Of a DNA stretch of 64,000 nt, positions 8,542 to 18,158 are shown piece by piece; the stretch's first letter is position 1, and the number at the start of each line of letters is the position of its first letter. The stretch covers positions 1 to 64,000 of the forward strand of contig NZ_JAERRG010000035.1 in the NCBI RefSeq assembly GCF_016741935.1. Reading direction: 5' to 3'. Position numbers and translations under genes: made by a program. This DNA is from Streptomyces endocoffeicus (GTDB lineage: Bacteria > Actinomycetota > Actinomycetes > Streptomycetales > Streptomycetaceae). The notes beneath the pieces are model-generated. The model made no database searches and was not told the origin of the DNA. It saw only the letters and a program-made list of their open reading frames with translations.

Positions 8542-9420
8542 TCAGCCTTTCAACCCGCCCTCTTCGAGGCCGCGGAAGAAGTAACGTTGCAAGATGGCGA
8601 AGAACGCCACGATCGGGATCAGAGCGATGATCGTGCCCGCCGCGACGAGGCGCGGATCGGAGTAGAAGGTGCCGCGCAACCGGTTCAGACCGACGGTCAG
8701 GGTGTAGTTGCTCTCGTCGGACAGGACGATGAGCGGCCACAGGAAGTCGTTCCACGAGCCGATGAAGGAGAAGATCGCCACGACGGTGATGACGCCTTTG
8801 ACCTGGGGCAGCGACACACGGATGAACCGCTGCCACACATTGGCGCCGTCGACGATCGCCGCCTCGTCGAACTCGGCGGGCAGGCTGGCGAACGCGTTGC
8901 GCATCAACAGCACGTTCAGAGCCGCGACAATGGTCGGCAGGACGACGCCGACCAGGGTGTTGGCAAGGCCGGCGTTGCGCACCAAGAGGAACTGGGAGAT
9001 CAGCACGATCTCGCCCGGTACGAGCAGCGCTGCCACGAAGACCGCGGTGGCCACACCGCGCCCGCGGAAGCGCAGCTTGCCGAGTGCGTATCCGGCACAG
9101 GTGGCGCCGACCACGTTGCCGATCACGGCCATGCCCGCCACCAGCAGGGAGTTGAGGAAGTAGTGCGGGACGGGGATGCGGTCCAGGACCGCGACGAAGT
9201 TGTGCCACGTCGGATGCTCGGGGACGAGCCGCGGTGGCCGCTCGTACAGTGACTCGCCCGAGCTCTTGAGCGACAGAGACAGCTGCCACAGCAGCGGGCC
9301 TGCCATCAGTACGGTCATCAGGGTGAGGATCAGGTACTGGGCGATGGTTCCCAGCCGCTTGGGGCGACGACCGCGGTTGCCCGTGGTGGGCGGCGCGTGG
9401 GAGGAGAAGGAGAACATCAC
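8542..9420 (-). CDS. Sugar ABC transporter permease (MalG type)
   Basis: A 292-residue permease of the carbohydrate uptake-1 family with six predicted membrane segments and the EAA loop EFDEAAIVDGANVWQRF that contacts the ATPase. It begins GTG then ATG; the GTG at 9420 has AGAGG five bases upstream. The start overlaps the stop of the upstream permease, so both are made together. No ATPase gene is in this run; streptomycetes usually energise such importers with the shared ATPase MsiK. Likely imports the oligosaccharide released by GH85. Confidence 0.9.
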   Translation of the reverse strand: MMFSFSSHAPPTTGNRGRRPKRLGTIAQYLILTLMTVLMAGPLLWQLSLSLKSSGESLYERPPRLVPEHPTWHNFVAVLDRIPVPHYFLNSLLVAGMAVIGNVVGATCAGYALGKLRFRGRGVATAVFVAALLVPGEIVLISQFLLVRNAGLANTLVGVVLPTIVAALNVLLMRNAFASLPAEFDEAAIVDGANVWQRFIRVSLPQVKGVITVVAIFSFIGSWNDFLWPLIVLSDESNYTLTVGLNRLRGTFYSDPRLVAAGTIIALIPIVAFFAILQRYFFRGLEEGGLKG

Positions 9421-10370
9421 GAGGTCCTCTGCTTGCGTTGCATGATGAGTTGCACGAGCAGCAGTCCGCCAACGATGACGAACATGAACACGCTGATCGC
9501 GCTGGCGTATCCGGTCCGGGCCTGCAGGCCGGTGCCCTCACGCTGGATGAGCATGGTCATGGTGATGTCGCCGCCGCCCACGCCGCCGGTCCCGCCGGTG
9601 AGGACGTAGATCTCGCCGAACACCCGGAAAGCGGCCACGGAGGACAGCACGGAGATGAGCGCCATGGTGGAGCGCACTCCGGGGACCGTGATGTTGAGAA
9701 AGGTGCGCACCACTCCCGCGCCGTCCACGGCGGCGGCGTCATAAAGACTCCGGTCGATGTTCACCAGGGCCGCGAGGTAGACGATCATATAGTAGCCCAT
9801 GCCTGTCCATATGGTGACGAACATGGCGCTGAACAGCAGGAGCCAGCGGTCGCTGAGGAAGGGCACGGGCTCGGTGACCGCATGGAGCGTACCGAGCACC
9901 TCGTTCACCAGGCCGCGCTGGTCGAGCATGTTCGTCCAGATCAGGCCGACAACGACCGGCGACATGATCACGGGAAGATACATGGACGTGCGGAAGAACC
10001 CGGCCAGGCGTTCGGCCCTGCTGACCAGCGTGGCCAGCATGAGGGGCAGTACGACCATGAACGGCACCACACAGAGCGTGTACAGCGTGGAGTTCAGCAA
10101 GGCGGTGCTGAACCGCTCGTCGGCGAACATCCGCCGGAAGTTCTCCCAGCCGACGAACTGGCCGCCGCGCAGCAAGGTGGCGTCCGTGAACGAGATTCCC
10201 AGCGTGTTGACGAACGGCACGAGAACCATCAGCACGACGGCCGTCAGGGCCGGCAGCAGGAACAGCCAGGGGGCCAGGGGCCAGCGGTGAGTCGCCAGTC
10301 CGTGCCGCCCGCGGCGGGCCGAACGTCCGGCCCGCCGCGGGGTTTCAGTGCGCTGAGCGGTAAGCGTCAT
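9417..10370 (-). CDS. Sugar ABC transporter permease (MalF/UgpA type)
   Basis: A 317-residue inner-membrane protein with a basic, Arg-rich N-terminus, six hydrophobic segments and the EAA loop NIDRSLYDAAAVDGAGVVRTF. It is the partner of the following MalG-type permease. The start codon overlaps the stop of the binding-protein gene (ATGA), so binding protein, this permease and the next form one tightly coupled unit. Substrate is inferred from the flanking N-glycan glycosidases. Confidence 0.9.
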   Translation of the reverse strand: MTLTAQRTETPRRAGRSARRGRHGLATHRWPLAPWLFLLPALTAVVLMVLVPFVNTLGISFTDATLLRGGQFVGWENFRRMFADERFSTALLNSTLYTLCVVPFMVVLPLMLATLVSRAERLAGFFRTSMYLPVIMSPVVVGLIWTNMLDQRGLVNEVLGTLHAVTEPVPFLSDRWLLLFSAMFVTIWTGMGYYMIVYLAALVNIDRSLYDAAAVDGAGVVRTFLNITVPGVRSTMALISVLSSVAAFRVFGEIYVLTGGTGGVGGGDITMTMLIQREGTGLQARTGYASAISVFMFVIVGGLLLVQLIMQRKQRTS

Positions 10371-11668
10371 CGCTGCGAGGCCAGACGGTCGTTGGAGAAC
10401 TTCACCGACGTGTCCAGCGCATCCTTCACGCTCTTTTTACCGATCACAGCCAGGGCGAGCTGCTCTCGCAGTGTCTCCACGTCGGCGCCGCCGGAGAAGG
10501 CAGCCGGCCAATACACGACCGCCTTCTTGACCTGAGCGGCGCTCTGCAGGCGCACCTTGGTGGACGGTTGCCCGTCGTCCTTGGTGAAGTACGGGTCGTC
10601 CATTGAGCCGACGGTGGAGGGGAACACCGAAGCCTTCTTGCCGAAGGCGAGCTGGTTGGCGGGATTGGTGACGTACCTGGCGAAGGCCTTGGCCAGCGTC
10701 TTGTGCTTGGACCCCGCGTTCACCACCAGCGACTCCATGTACGTGTTCGGGGCTCCGTTGGTGATGGCCGGTCCGATGCCCAGCGTCTTGTAGACGTTGG
10801 GCGCGGTCGCCTTGAGGTCGTCCAGCGTGTAGGAGCTGCCCCCCATATAGCCCAGGCGGCCTGCCTTGAACGTCTCGAGCTCCTTGGTCTGGAGGTTGTT
10901 CAGCGCCTCCTTGGTCAAAGCTTTGCCGGCGTACAGCTTGCGGAAGTGCTCGACGAGCTCGACGCCCTTGGCGTCGTTGTAGGTGAACTTCGTGCCGGCC
11001 GCATTCATGAGGGGTACGCCGTACGCGCCGAACAGCTCGATGGAGGGCATCCTGGCCATCATCGGGGTGTCCTTGCAGTTTTTGCCCATGATCTCGGCTT
11101 GGTCGAAGAGTTCGTCGAAGGTTTTGGGCAGGTGCTTCGGGTCCAGTCCGCACTTCTTGAACAGGGCTGTGTTGAAGAATGAGGGCCCCGTGTTGAGGTA
11201 CCAGGGGTAGCCGTAGGTCCCGCCGAGCTTTTTGAACGTCATGGCCTCCCACGCCTTGGGCAGATACAGCTTCTTGGCTCCGGGGTCGTCCTTCTCGAGG
11301 TTGAGCAGGACGCCCGCCTGTCCCAGGGTGTAGGCGGACTCCGGCCCCATGTCGATCACATCGGGAAGGGACCCGGCCGCGGCGTCCGCGGACAGCTTGT
11401 CCTGGTAGCCCTCGGCCGGCTGGTCCACCCACTTGATGTCCGTGCCGGGGTGGGCCTTCTCGAACGCGGCGATGAGGTTGTTGAAGTACGACGTGAACTT
11501 GTCGTTCTTCAGGTTCCACGTCTGGAACGTGATCTTCCCGGCGACCTTCCCGTCGTCCGAGGGCTTCGACGATGAGTTCATGTCACTGCCGCAGCCGGAC
11601 AGCACCAGGGAACCAATCGCCAGCCCCGCCATGAGGGCCAGGCGACCGCGTCGTGAGGTCATGGTCAT
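10367..11668 (-). CDS. Extracellular sugar-binding lipoprotein (ABC transporter)
   Basis: A 433-residue family 1 solute-binding protein. The N-terminus has a lipobox, LVLSGCGSD, so the mature protein is lipid-anchored at the outer face of the membrane. The fold begins KITFQTWNLKNDKFTSYF and continues IAAFEKAHPGTDIKW, typical of CUT1 binding proteins. AAGGAG lies about seven bases before the ATG. Placed after GH38 and before both permeases, it should present the glycan released by the secreted GH85. Binding specificity is not deducible from sequence alone. Confidence 0.9.
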   Translation of the reverse strand: MTMTSRRGRLALMAGLAIGSLVLSGCGSDMNSSSKPSDDGKVAGKITFQTWNLKNDKFTSYFNNLIAAFEKAHPGTDIKWVDQPAEGYQDKLSADAAAGSLPDVIDMGPESAYTLGQAGVLLNLEKDDPGAKKLYLPKAWEAMTFKKLGGTYGYPWYLNTGPSFFNTALFKKCGLDPKHLPKTFDELFDQAEIMGKNCKDTPMMARMPSIELFGAYGVPLMNAAGTKFTYNDAKGVELVEHFRKLYAGKALTKEALNNLQTKELETFKAGRLGYMGGSSYTLDDLKATAPNVYKTLGIGPAITNGAPNTYMESLVVNAGSKHKTLAKAFARYVTNPANQLAFGKKASVFPSTVGSMDDPYFTKDDGQPSTKVRLQSAAQVKKAVVYWPAAFSGGADVETLREQLALAVIGKKSVKDALDTSVKFSNDRLASQR

Positions 11669-11737
11669 GCACTTGCTCCTTCTGCTTGCTGTGGGTGTGC
11701 TCTCTCGCGTGGGGGGTGGGGGATGGGGTAGCGGGAT

Positions 11738-14700
11738 TCAGCGCGTGATCCGCAGGGTCGCCACCTGGAAGGGACCGAGCGCGAGGTGCGCGCCGTCCGC
11801 GGGGCGGGCATCGCCGGACGTGCCGGACAACGCCAGGGGAGGACCGTCGGCCGCGGGCTCGCGTTCGAGCAGGTCCGTCTCCCGGGCGACGGCGTCCGGA
11901 CCGAGGGCGTCACACAGATGCAGCAGCGCGCGCGCCGGGCCTCCTTGGGTTTCGTACACCCGCACGACGAGGTCGCCCGAACCGTCGTCGGCCAGCTTCA
12001 CCCAGTCGACGATCGCGTGACCGGTGAGCAGCTTCAGACCCACCAGCGGGGCGAGGTGAGGCAGCACGGCGATGTCGGGGGCGTTGAACGAGGCGGCGCT
12101 CTCCACCGCCGTTGGCACATCGGCCCCCGGCAGCACGGCCCAGCGGAAGGTGTGCCGGCCCACATCGGCGTCCGGATCGGGGAAGCGCGCGCCGCGCAGC
12201 AGCGACAGCCGGAACACGGTGCTGTCCGACTCGGCGCGGGCGTCGGCACCGTACATGGTGTTGTTGATGACCGCCAGACCGTAGTGGCCACCGTCGGAGA
12301 CCTGCACGTAGCGGTGCATCGCGGCCTCGAACATCGCCTCCTCGGCCTCGGTGTTCACCAGCAGCGGCCGCTCGACGTACCCGTACTGGGTCTCGAAGCG
12401 CGCGGTCCTGGCCATGATGTGCACCGGCACTGCGGCCTTCAGGAGGTGTTCGCGTTCCTGCCAGTCGACGACGCACTCGGTCTCCAGCCGGGCGGCGCCC
12501 GCTCGCAGCCACATGGTCAGAACAATCGTCGAGGTGCCGACGCGCCGGACCACCTCGATGCCGGCGTCCGGCCCCTCGTGGAGGACACGGCGGGCGGTGA
12601 CATCGTCGATGACCTCGGGGTGGCGCAGCGCGTGTCGGTCCACGTCCCACGCGTCCCAGCACACCGGTTCGTCGCGGAAGAGCTGCAGTTCGTTGAGGCG
12701 TCGACCGGGTGGCACGACCTCACGGCCGTTTCGTGTGTCGACGAGTGAGGTGACGTGTCCTGTCTTGTCGATCACCACCCGCACGACATCGTTGTCCAGC
12801 ACGGTGCCGGCGTCGCCGTCGATGACCTTGACCGGGACTCCGTGGCTCACTGACGGGGTGGACCAGTCCGGGACGAAGGGTGGCAGGACGCCAGTGGCGG
12901 GTCCGGACTGCTCACGGCCGAATGCCGCGACGGACTGCTCGATCAGTGCGTGCAGACGCGTTTCGAGGGACTGGTAGGTGGCGCGGGCCTCGCGGTGCAC
13001 CCAGCTGATCGACGTGCCCGGCAGGATGTCGTGGAACTGGAGCAGGAGCACGCTGCGCCAGATGTCATCGAGCTCTTCGTGAGGATAGGGCCTGCCCCGC
13101 AGGAGGCTCGCCGCAGCACTCAAATACTCCGCCGCCCGCAGCAGTGATTCACAGCGCCGGTTGTGCTGCTTCATGGCCGTCTGCGACGTCAGTGTGCCCC
13201 GGTGCAGTTCGAGGTAGAGCTCGCCCCGGTAGACCGGTGCCATGGATGGTGTGGTTTCGCTGACCTCTCGCAGCTCGGCCTCGGCGTCCTCGAAGAACTC
13301 ATGCGGCGTCCGGGGAGTCACCTTGGGGGCTCCCTCCAGATCCGCGAAGCGGCGCAACCGCTCGGCCATTTCGCGGGTCGGTCCACCACCTCCGTCGCCG
13401 TAGCCGTAGGGCAGCAGTGAGTGGGATGCGATGGCCTTGTCCTTGAAGGTGGCCACCGCGTGGCCGAGTTCCCGTGCGGTGACTTCGGCGGCGTAGGTCT
13501 CGGCGGGCGGGAAGTGCGTGAAGATCCGGGTGCCGTCGATCCCCTCCCACCAGAAGGAGTGGTGCGGGAACGTCGTGGTGTCGTTCCACGAGATCTTCTG
13601 GGTCAGGAACCAGCGGGCTCCCGCGCGGCGTGCCAGCTGCGGCAGGGCCCCCGAGTAGCCGAAGGAGTCGGGCAGCCACAGCTCGCGCGTGTCGATACCG
13701 AATCGGCCGAGGAAGTAGCGTTTGCCATAGGTCAGCTGACGCACCATTGACTCGCCCGTGGGTATCACGCCGTCCGGCTCCACCCACATGCCTCCCACCG
13801 GTATGAACCGGCCTTGCTCCACGTACTGGCGCACCCGGGCGAACAGGTCCGGGTAGTGCTCCTCGAGCCACGTGAAGTGCTGCGCCGCTGACATCGTGTA
13901 CACGAGGTCCTGGTGGGCGTCGAGCAGGGCGAGCACGTTGGAGACCGTGCGGGCGAGCTTGCGTACCGTCTCGCGCAGCGGCCACAGCCAGGCCGAATCC
14001 ATGTGAGCGTGGCCGACGGCGGTGATCCGGTGGGCGCTGGCGTGTGCCGGCGAGGCCAGCAGCGGCGCCAGGACCGTGCGCGCCTCCCGGGCGCTCGCCT
14101 CGGGGCTCTCGGCGGTGTAGACGTCGAGCGATTCCTCGATCGCGCGCAGCAGCCGCCAGCGACGGGGCTCCTCTTCGCCGAGTTCGGCGGCGAGGCCGCC
14201 CAGCACGTCCAGGTCGCAGGAGAGTGCGTGGACGTCCGGGGAGAACACGGCGGTTTCCGCCCGCCGCAGCCGGAACTGTTCGAACGGCTCGCGAGCCCCC
14301 TTCTCGCCGTGCTCGGTGACCACGAACGGCGGCAGTCCGAGCAGCAGCGGGTTGGCTGCCGCTTCGACGTAGAGCAGGAACCGGCCCTCGGAATCGAGCA
14401 GTTCGTGCCCGGTTCCGCCACCTCGCAGCCGGATCTGGGACTGGCGTGGGTGCAGGCCCTTGACGATTGTGCCGTGCCGGGTGAAGACCAGCGCCTCGCA
14501 GTGGCCCCCTACGGAGTGGTCGAACCAACCCAGGTCGAGGAGAAGGTCGACGGGTCCTTCGACGCTCGGGGCCACGCTTCCCTGGATGCGGAACCAGGTC
14601 GTCGACCAGGCAGGTCCCCATGAACCGCCCAGCGCAAAGGGCTGGTAGTCGGGGATGCCGCGGCCGGCGTCCTGTCCCAGCCCCAGAGCGTGCGCCACGC

Positions 14701-14836
14701 TCACCGGTTCTCCGGCATCGGGAACCGCCCACGCCTCCACCTCGACGTCTGCGAGGCGGGTGTGCATGCCGGGAAGTATGCGGTCTCGCCGGACGCGGGC
14801 GAGCCGTTCGAGGGTACGCCTGTAGTGGTTGTACAC
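11738..14836 (-). CDS. GH38 alpha-mannosidase
   Basis: A 1032-residue cytoplasmic enzyme. The zinc-binding His278-x-Asp280 is in GHAHMDSAWLWPL, and the nucleophile Asp390 is in LWLPDSFGYSG, as in GH38. The N-terminal beta domain (residues 1-250), the catalytic alpha/beta domain, a helical bundle and large C-terminal beta-sandwich domains are all present, and the length is normal for bacterial GH38. The start is GTG with a GGAAGAG site upstream. It is the first gene of the minus-strand run and faces the LacI regulator across about 220 bases holding paired operator-like sites. The expected role is stepwise removal of alpha-mannose from imported high-mannose or hybrid N-glycans, leaving Man-GlcNAc for GH5. 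Confidence 0.93.
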   Translation of the reverse strand: MYNHYRRTLERLARVRRDRILPGMHTRLADVEVEAWAVPDAGEPVSVAHALGLGQDAGRGIPDYQPFALGGSWGPAWSTTWFRIQGSVAPSVEGPVDLLLDLGWFDHSVGGHCEALVFTRHGTIVKGLHPRQSQIRLRGGGTGHELLDSEGRFLLYVEAAANPLLLGLPPFVVTEHGEKGAREPFEQFRLRRAETAVFSPDVHALSCDLDVLGGLAAELGEEEPRRWRLLRAIEESLDVYTAESPEASAREARTVLAPLLASPAHASAHRITAVGHAHMDSAWLWPLRETVRKLARTVSNVLALLDAHQDLVYTMSAAQHFTWLEEHYPDLFARVRQYVEQGRFIPVGGMWVEPDGVIPTGESMVRQLTYGKRYFLGRFGIDTRELWLPDSFGYSGALPQLARRAGARWFLTQKISWNDTTTFPHHSFWWEGIDGTRIFTHFPPAETYAAEVTARELGHAVATFKDKAIASHSLLPYGYGDGGGGPTREMAERLRRFADLEGAPKVTPRTPHEFFEDAEAELREVSETTPSMAPVYRGELYLELHRGTLTSQTAMKQHNRRCESLLRAAEYLSAAASLLRGRPYPHEELDDIWRSVLLLQFHDILPGTSISWVHREARATYQSLETRLHALIEQSVAAFGREQSGPATGVLPPFVPDWSTPSVSHGVPVKVIDGDAGTVLDNDVVRVVIDKTGHVTSLVDTRNGREVVPPGRRLNELQLFRDEPVCWDAWDVDRHALRHPEVIDDVTARRVLHEGPDAGIEVVRRVGTSTIVLTMWLRAGAARLETECVVDWQEREHLLKAAVPVHIMARTARFETQYGYVERPLLVNTEAEEAMFEAAMHRYVQVSDGGHYGLAVINNTMYGADARAESDSTVFRLSLLRGARFPDPDADVGRHTFRWAVLPGADVPTAVESAASFNAPDIAVLPHLAPLVGLKLLTGHAIVDWVKLADDGSGDLVVRVYETQGGPARALLHLCDALGPDAVARETDLLEREPAADGPPLALSGTSGDARPADGAHLALGPFQVATLRITR

Positions 14837-14871
14837 GGGGTGCTCTCTTCCGAGCGGAGAAGCGAAGTTAG

Positions 14872-14919
14872 TAATACGTTTTAGTGCTATCGCGAGTGGC
14901 TGGACGGTAGTACGTTTTA
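14872..14919. promoter_or_regulatory. Paired LacI-type operator candidates before GH38
   Basis: Two similar near-palindromes centred on CG: TAATACGTTTTA at 14872-14883 and TAGTACGTTTTA at 14908-14919, sharing TACGTTTTAG exactly and spaced 36 bases centre to centre. LacI-family operators typically have a central CG with A/T-rich arms. They lie 36-84 bases upstream of the GH38 start and in the region divergent to the lacI-type gene, so they could control both. Confidence 0.5.
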
Positions 14920-15055
14920 GCCGGTGAGGTCATCAGGAAGTTAAGTCAAGTTTTGGTAACGCTGCCGGCCGGTTGCCTGGCGCTGTCGGGCCGGGAAGCG
15001 GCTTGGGCAGGACCTTGGGCTCATGGCTTGCCGGGAGCCCGCCCGAAGGGGAACG

Positions 15056-16213
15056 ATGCCGAACGACCAGGTCGCGCCAGAGGTACGCACCACTTCACCC
15101 GTCACCGACTCCTCCGGTCCTCCGACACGGTTGCGGAGCACGGACATCGCCCGGCTGGCGGGCGTATCGGTATCGGCGGTGTCCCTGGCGTTCAACGGGC
15201 GTCCCGGCCTCAGTGATGCGACGCGCCAGCGCATCCTCGACATCGCGGAAGAACTCAACTGGCGCCCGCATCGAGCCGCACGGGCGCTCAAGGGGGCCAG
15301 CAACGAGGCGATCGGAATCGTCATCGCCCGTCCGGCCCAAACACTCGGCGTCGAGCCGTTCTTCGCCCAGTTCCTCTCCGGGCTGCAGTCCCGTCTGTCG
15401 AGCAACGGCATCGCGACGCAACTCCTCATCGTCGAGGACGTCACGGCGCAGGTGGCGGTCTACCGGCGCTGGGCCGCAGAGCGCCGGGTCGACGGTCTCG
15501 TGCTTCTGGACCTCACCGTCGACGACGTCCGCCCCCAGCTCGTCGCCGACCTCGGGATCCCCGCGGTCGTGCTCGGCAGCCATGCCGATCTGATGCCGCT
15601 GACCGGTGTCTGGGTCGACGACCATGCTGCGATGGTCAGTGTCCTGGAGTACCTGGTATCACTCGGCCACGGCCGCATCGGATACGTCACCGGTATCACG
15701 TCCTACCAGCACACCCAACGCCGCCTTCAGACGGTCGACGAGGGGCGAGCGACGCTCGGCATCGACGTGACCTGCGTCGCCACCGACTACTCGGACGCCC
15801 AGGGCGCACTGGCGACCCGCCGTCTGATGGAGGCGGCACCACGCTGCACGGCGATCATCTACGACAACGACATCATGGCCGCGGCGGGCCTGGGCGTCCT
15901 CACCGAAATGGGGGTTCAGGTCCCGGGTGAGGTGTCCATCGTGTCCTTTGACGATTCCGTCCTGATGAGTCTGACGCACCCCCCGATCACCGCGCTGACA
16001 CGCGACACCTTCGCGCTGGGCGAGCTCACTGCCACCGAGCTGCTTCGTGTCGTGGCGGACCGCCCGGCACCCCGCGCCGTGCAGGCGCCCACTCCGCGAC
16101 TGATCGTACGGGGCAGTACGGCCCCGCCGGAGAGTGCGCTGCGGGGGGAAGGCGCTGCAGACGTTCCGGTGGCGCCACGCACGCCCCGGGACGGTTCTCC
16201 TCCTGTTCGCTGA
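15056..16213 (+). CDS. LacI-family transcriptional regulator
   Basis: A 385-residue regulator. The DNA-binding helix-turn-helix and hinge occupy about residues 27-75 (RSTDIARLAGVSVSAVSLAFNGR, then HRAARALKG), followed by a periplasmic-binding-protein-like ligand domain with DNDIMAAAGLGVL and PGEVSIVSFDDS. The ATG at 15056 is preferred to a more upstream GTG/ATG because GAAGGGG lies about five bases before it. It is divergent from the GH38-ABC-GH5-GH3 run and next to the paired operator candidates, so it probably represses that run until an N-glycan fragment binds. The C-terminal 40 residues are proline-rich and not family-typical. Confidence 0.88.
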   Translation: MPNDQVAPEVRTTSPVTDSSGPPTRLRSTDIARLAGVSVSAVSLAFNGRPGLSDATRQRILDIAEELNWRPHRAARALKGASNEAIGIVIARPAQTLGVEPFFAQFLSGLQSRLSSNGIATQLLIVEDVTAQVAVYRRWAAERRVDGLVLLDLTVDDVRPQLVADLGIPAVVLGSHADLMPLTGVWVDDHAAMVSVLEYLVSLGHGRIGYVTGITSYQHTQRRLQTVDEGRATLGIDVTCVATDYSDAQGALATRRLMEAAPRCTAIIYDNDIMAAAGLGVLTEMGVQVPGEVSIVSFDDSVLMSLTHPPITALTRDTFALGELTATELLRVVADRPAPRAVQAPTPRLIVRGSTAPPESALRGEGAADVPVAPRTPRDGSPPVR

Positions 16214-16244
16214 CCACCGAACCGAGCCGTACCGCGGCTGATGA

Positions 16245-16272
16245 GCCGGCCCCCATCGACGAGCGGGCCGGC
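16245..16272. terminator. Hairpin after the LacI gene
   Basis: A perfect 8-base inverted repeat, GCCGGCCC...GGGCCGGC, with a 12-base loop, starts 32 bases after the stop of the regulator gene and before the next promoter region. Confidence 0.45.
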
Positions 16273-16476
16273 CTGTCCCTGTAAGGCACCGGTTCGGGTA
16301 CCTCCACAGTCGGCGGTCGCCCCGGTCGGAAGCGGTGCCTTCGACCCGGTGCATGTCCGTCTCACGAACATCTCCGTCCGCCGCAAGCCTGCCGTGGCAT
16401 CGACCGGGACGCCTAACCTCGCTGCCAACCCCCGGGAGAAGACACCTGACCGGGGGAAGGCAAAAGGAGGAGAACC

Positions 16477-17247
16477 ATGATGGAAACTCAGGGCACGGCC
16501 GACCTGACGCACGCGGCCCGCCACTACGCCGAAAACGGGTATGTGCTCGTCAAGGGCCTGCTGAGCAGGGACGAAGCCGGGGCATATCGTAGGGAAGCCC
16601 ACGAGCTGCTCGCCATGCTGGACCACAATGAGGACGCGACGTGGGAGTCGGGTGCGGACATCTCGGCCGGTGTGCCGACTCGGCTGCAGCACCTGCACGA
16701 CGTGCAGTTCTACTCCGGGGCGTTCTCCCGACTGCTGGTGGACGAGCGCTTCACCTCGGTTGCCGCTGCGGTGCTGGGCGGGCCGAATGTGCAGTTGCAC
16801 CACACCAAGCTGCTCGTGAAGCCGCCGGAGAACGGATCGCCGTTCCCTCCGCACCAGGACCACCCGTTCTTCCCGCACACCTACCACCGCATCGGCGCCG
16901 CGACCTTCTACCTGGACGACGCGCCGGAGGAGAAGGGCTGCGTCCGTATCGTGCCGGGTAGCCACCTCCAGGGGCCGCGTGAGCACGACGAGGAAGGCGG
17001 CTACCACCTGCCCGATGTGCCGTTCGAGACGACCGTACCGCTTCCCGCCGAGGCAGGTGACGTGCTGTTCTTCTCCTACTTGACCGTCCACGCCTCGGGC
17101 GTCAATGTGAGCGGCGAGGCACGTACCAACTGGCTGGTGCAGTTCCGCGACCCGGCGGACCCGCCGGCGGTCCGGGCTCACGACTACTCGTTGGGGCAGG
17201 GCATGATGCTGGCGGGCGTCGACCCGACAGGCAGGAGCGGCGATTGA
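16477..17247 (+). CDS. PhyH-family Fe(II)/2-oxoglutarate dioxygenase (module 1)
   Basis: A 256-residue cytoplasmic oxygenase of the phytanoyl-CoA dioxygenase family. The iron ligands are His126 and Asp128 in PPHQDHPF and His205 in TVHASGV; Arg216 in EARTNW should bind 2-oxoglutarate. The ATG follows a very strong AAAAGGAGG site. The AraC gene downstream overlaps it by four bases, so the two form an operon. PhyH enzymes hydroxylate small molecules, lipids or sugars; the substrate here is unknown. It lies between the N-glycan locus and further PhyH/AraC pairs, so a role in modifying a carbohydrate-derived compound is possible but unproven. Confidence 0.85.
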   Translation: MMETQGTADLTHAARHYAENGYVLVKGLLSRDEAGAYRREAHELLAMLDHNEDATWESGADISAGVPTRLQHLHDVQFYSGAFSRLLVDERFTSVAAAVLGGPNVQLHHTKLLVKPPENGSPFPPHQDHPFFPHTYHRIGAATFYLDDAPEEKGCVRIVPGSHLQGPREHDEEGGYHLPDVPFETTVPLPAEAGDVLFFSYLTVHASGVNVSGEARTNWLVQFRDPADPPAVRAHDYSLGQGMMLAGVDPTGRSGD

Positions 17248-18155
17248 GTTTGCGGGACGTGGCGGAGGCCGGCCGGCTCGCGGAGCTGACGGGCCTGCTG
17301 GAGACCTGCTCCGTCGGGGGCTTCCAGGCCGACTTCGTCGGCTGGGGCTTCTATCCGGCGTCGCCCTGGCGCAACTACTGGCACCGGCATTCGTCCTACG
17401 AGGTCTGCCTCGCCTACAGCGGCGCGGGTCGGTTCAGCATCGGTGCGGAGCACCATGACGTCGGTGCCGGCGATGTCTTCGTCGCCCGGCCCGGTGACAT
17501 CCACGAGATCGAGTCGAGCCAAACCGACCCGCTGGGTATCGCCTTCTGGGGCTTCACTCTGAGGGCGGGAAGGGAGGGGCCGCTACCGGGGGAGCGCGGC
17601 TGGTGGTCCGGGCTCACCGACACCACCGGACCGGCGGTGTCCCGGTCCATCGGTTCGCTGGCGTCCCTCGTCACCGCGCTCGCCGAGCAGGCGGCCCCTT
17701 TGCGGTCCGGGTACGAAACCGGACTGGCCGGCCTGGGGGCCGCCCTTGTGGTGGACACCGCGCGTGCGTTCGCGGCAGAGGACGACCTGCGGACCGAGCC
17801 ACCGGTCGGGGGCCGGCTGTCCCCGGCGGTGGCGGCGATGCAGCGATACCTGGCCGACAACCTGTCCCGGCCCATGACAGTCCACGATGTGGCGGCTGCC
17901 GTTCACCTGTCGGAACGGCATGCCGAGCGGCTGTTCCGGGAACAGACCGGTGCCTCGTTGATGACGACCGTGCGCCGGATGCGGCTCGACCTGGCCGCGG
18001 CCCTGCTGCTCCACACTGACACCGACACCACGGTGACGGAAGTGGCCCAGGCGTGCGGCTACCTCGACGTCCGTGCCTTCAGCACCGCATTTCGTCGTCG
18101 GCACGGCCACTCGCCGCTGGCCCACCGGTCCCTCGGGGGCACGCTGCACCTGTGA
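17244..18155 (+). CDS. AraC-family regulator (module 1)
   Basis: A 303-residue regulator starting with TTG overlapped by the stop of the PhyH gene. The N-terminal half is a cupin-like sensor (HRHSSYEVCLAYSGAG, then GDVFVARPGDIHEI). The C-terminal 100 residues carry two helix-turn-helix motifs: MTVHDVAAAVHLSERHAERLF and VTEVAQACGYLDVRAFSTAFR. Co-transcription with the dioxygenase gene implies that it senses the substrate or product of that enzyme. Confidence 0.88.
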   Translation: MSLRDVAEAGRLAELTGLLETCSVGGFQADFVGWGFYPASPWRNYWHRHSSYEVCLAYSGAGRFSIGAEHHDVGAGDVFVARPGDIHEIESSQTDPLGIAFWGFTLRAGREGPLPGERGWWSGLTDTTGPAVSRSIGSLASLVTALAEQAAPLRSGYETGLAGLGAALVVDTARAFAAEDDLRTEPPVGGRLSPAVAAMQRYLADNLSRPMTVHDVAAAVHLSERHAERLFREQTGASLMTTVRRMRLDLAAALLLHTDTDTTVTEVAQACGYLDVRAFSTAFRRRHGHSPLAHRSLGGTLHL

Positions 18156-18158
18156 CGA

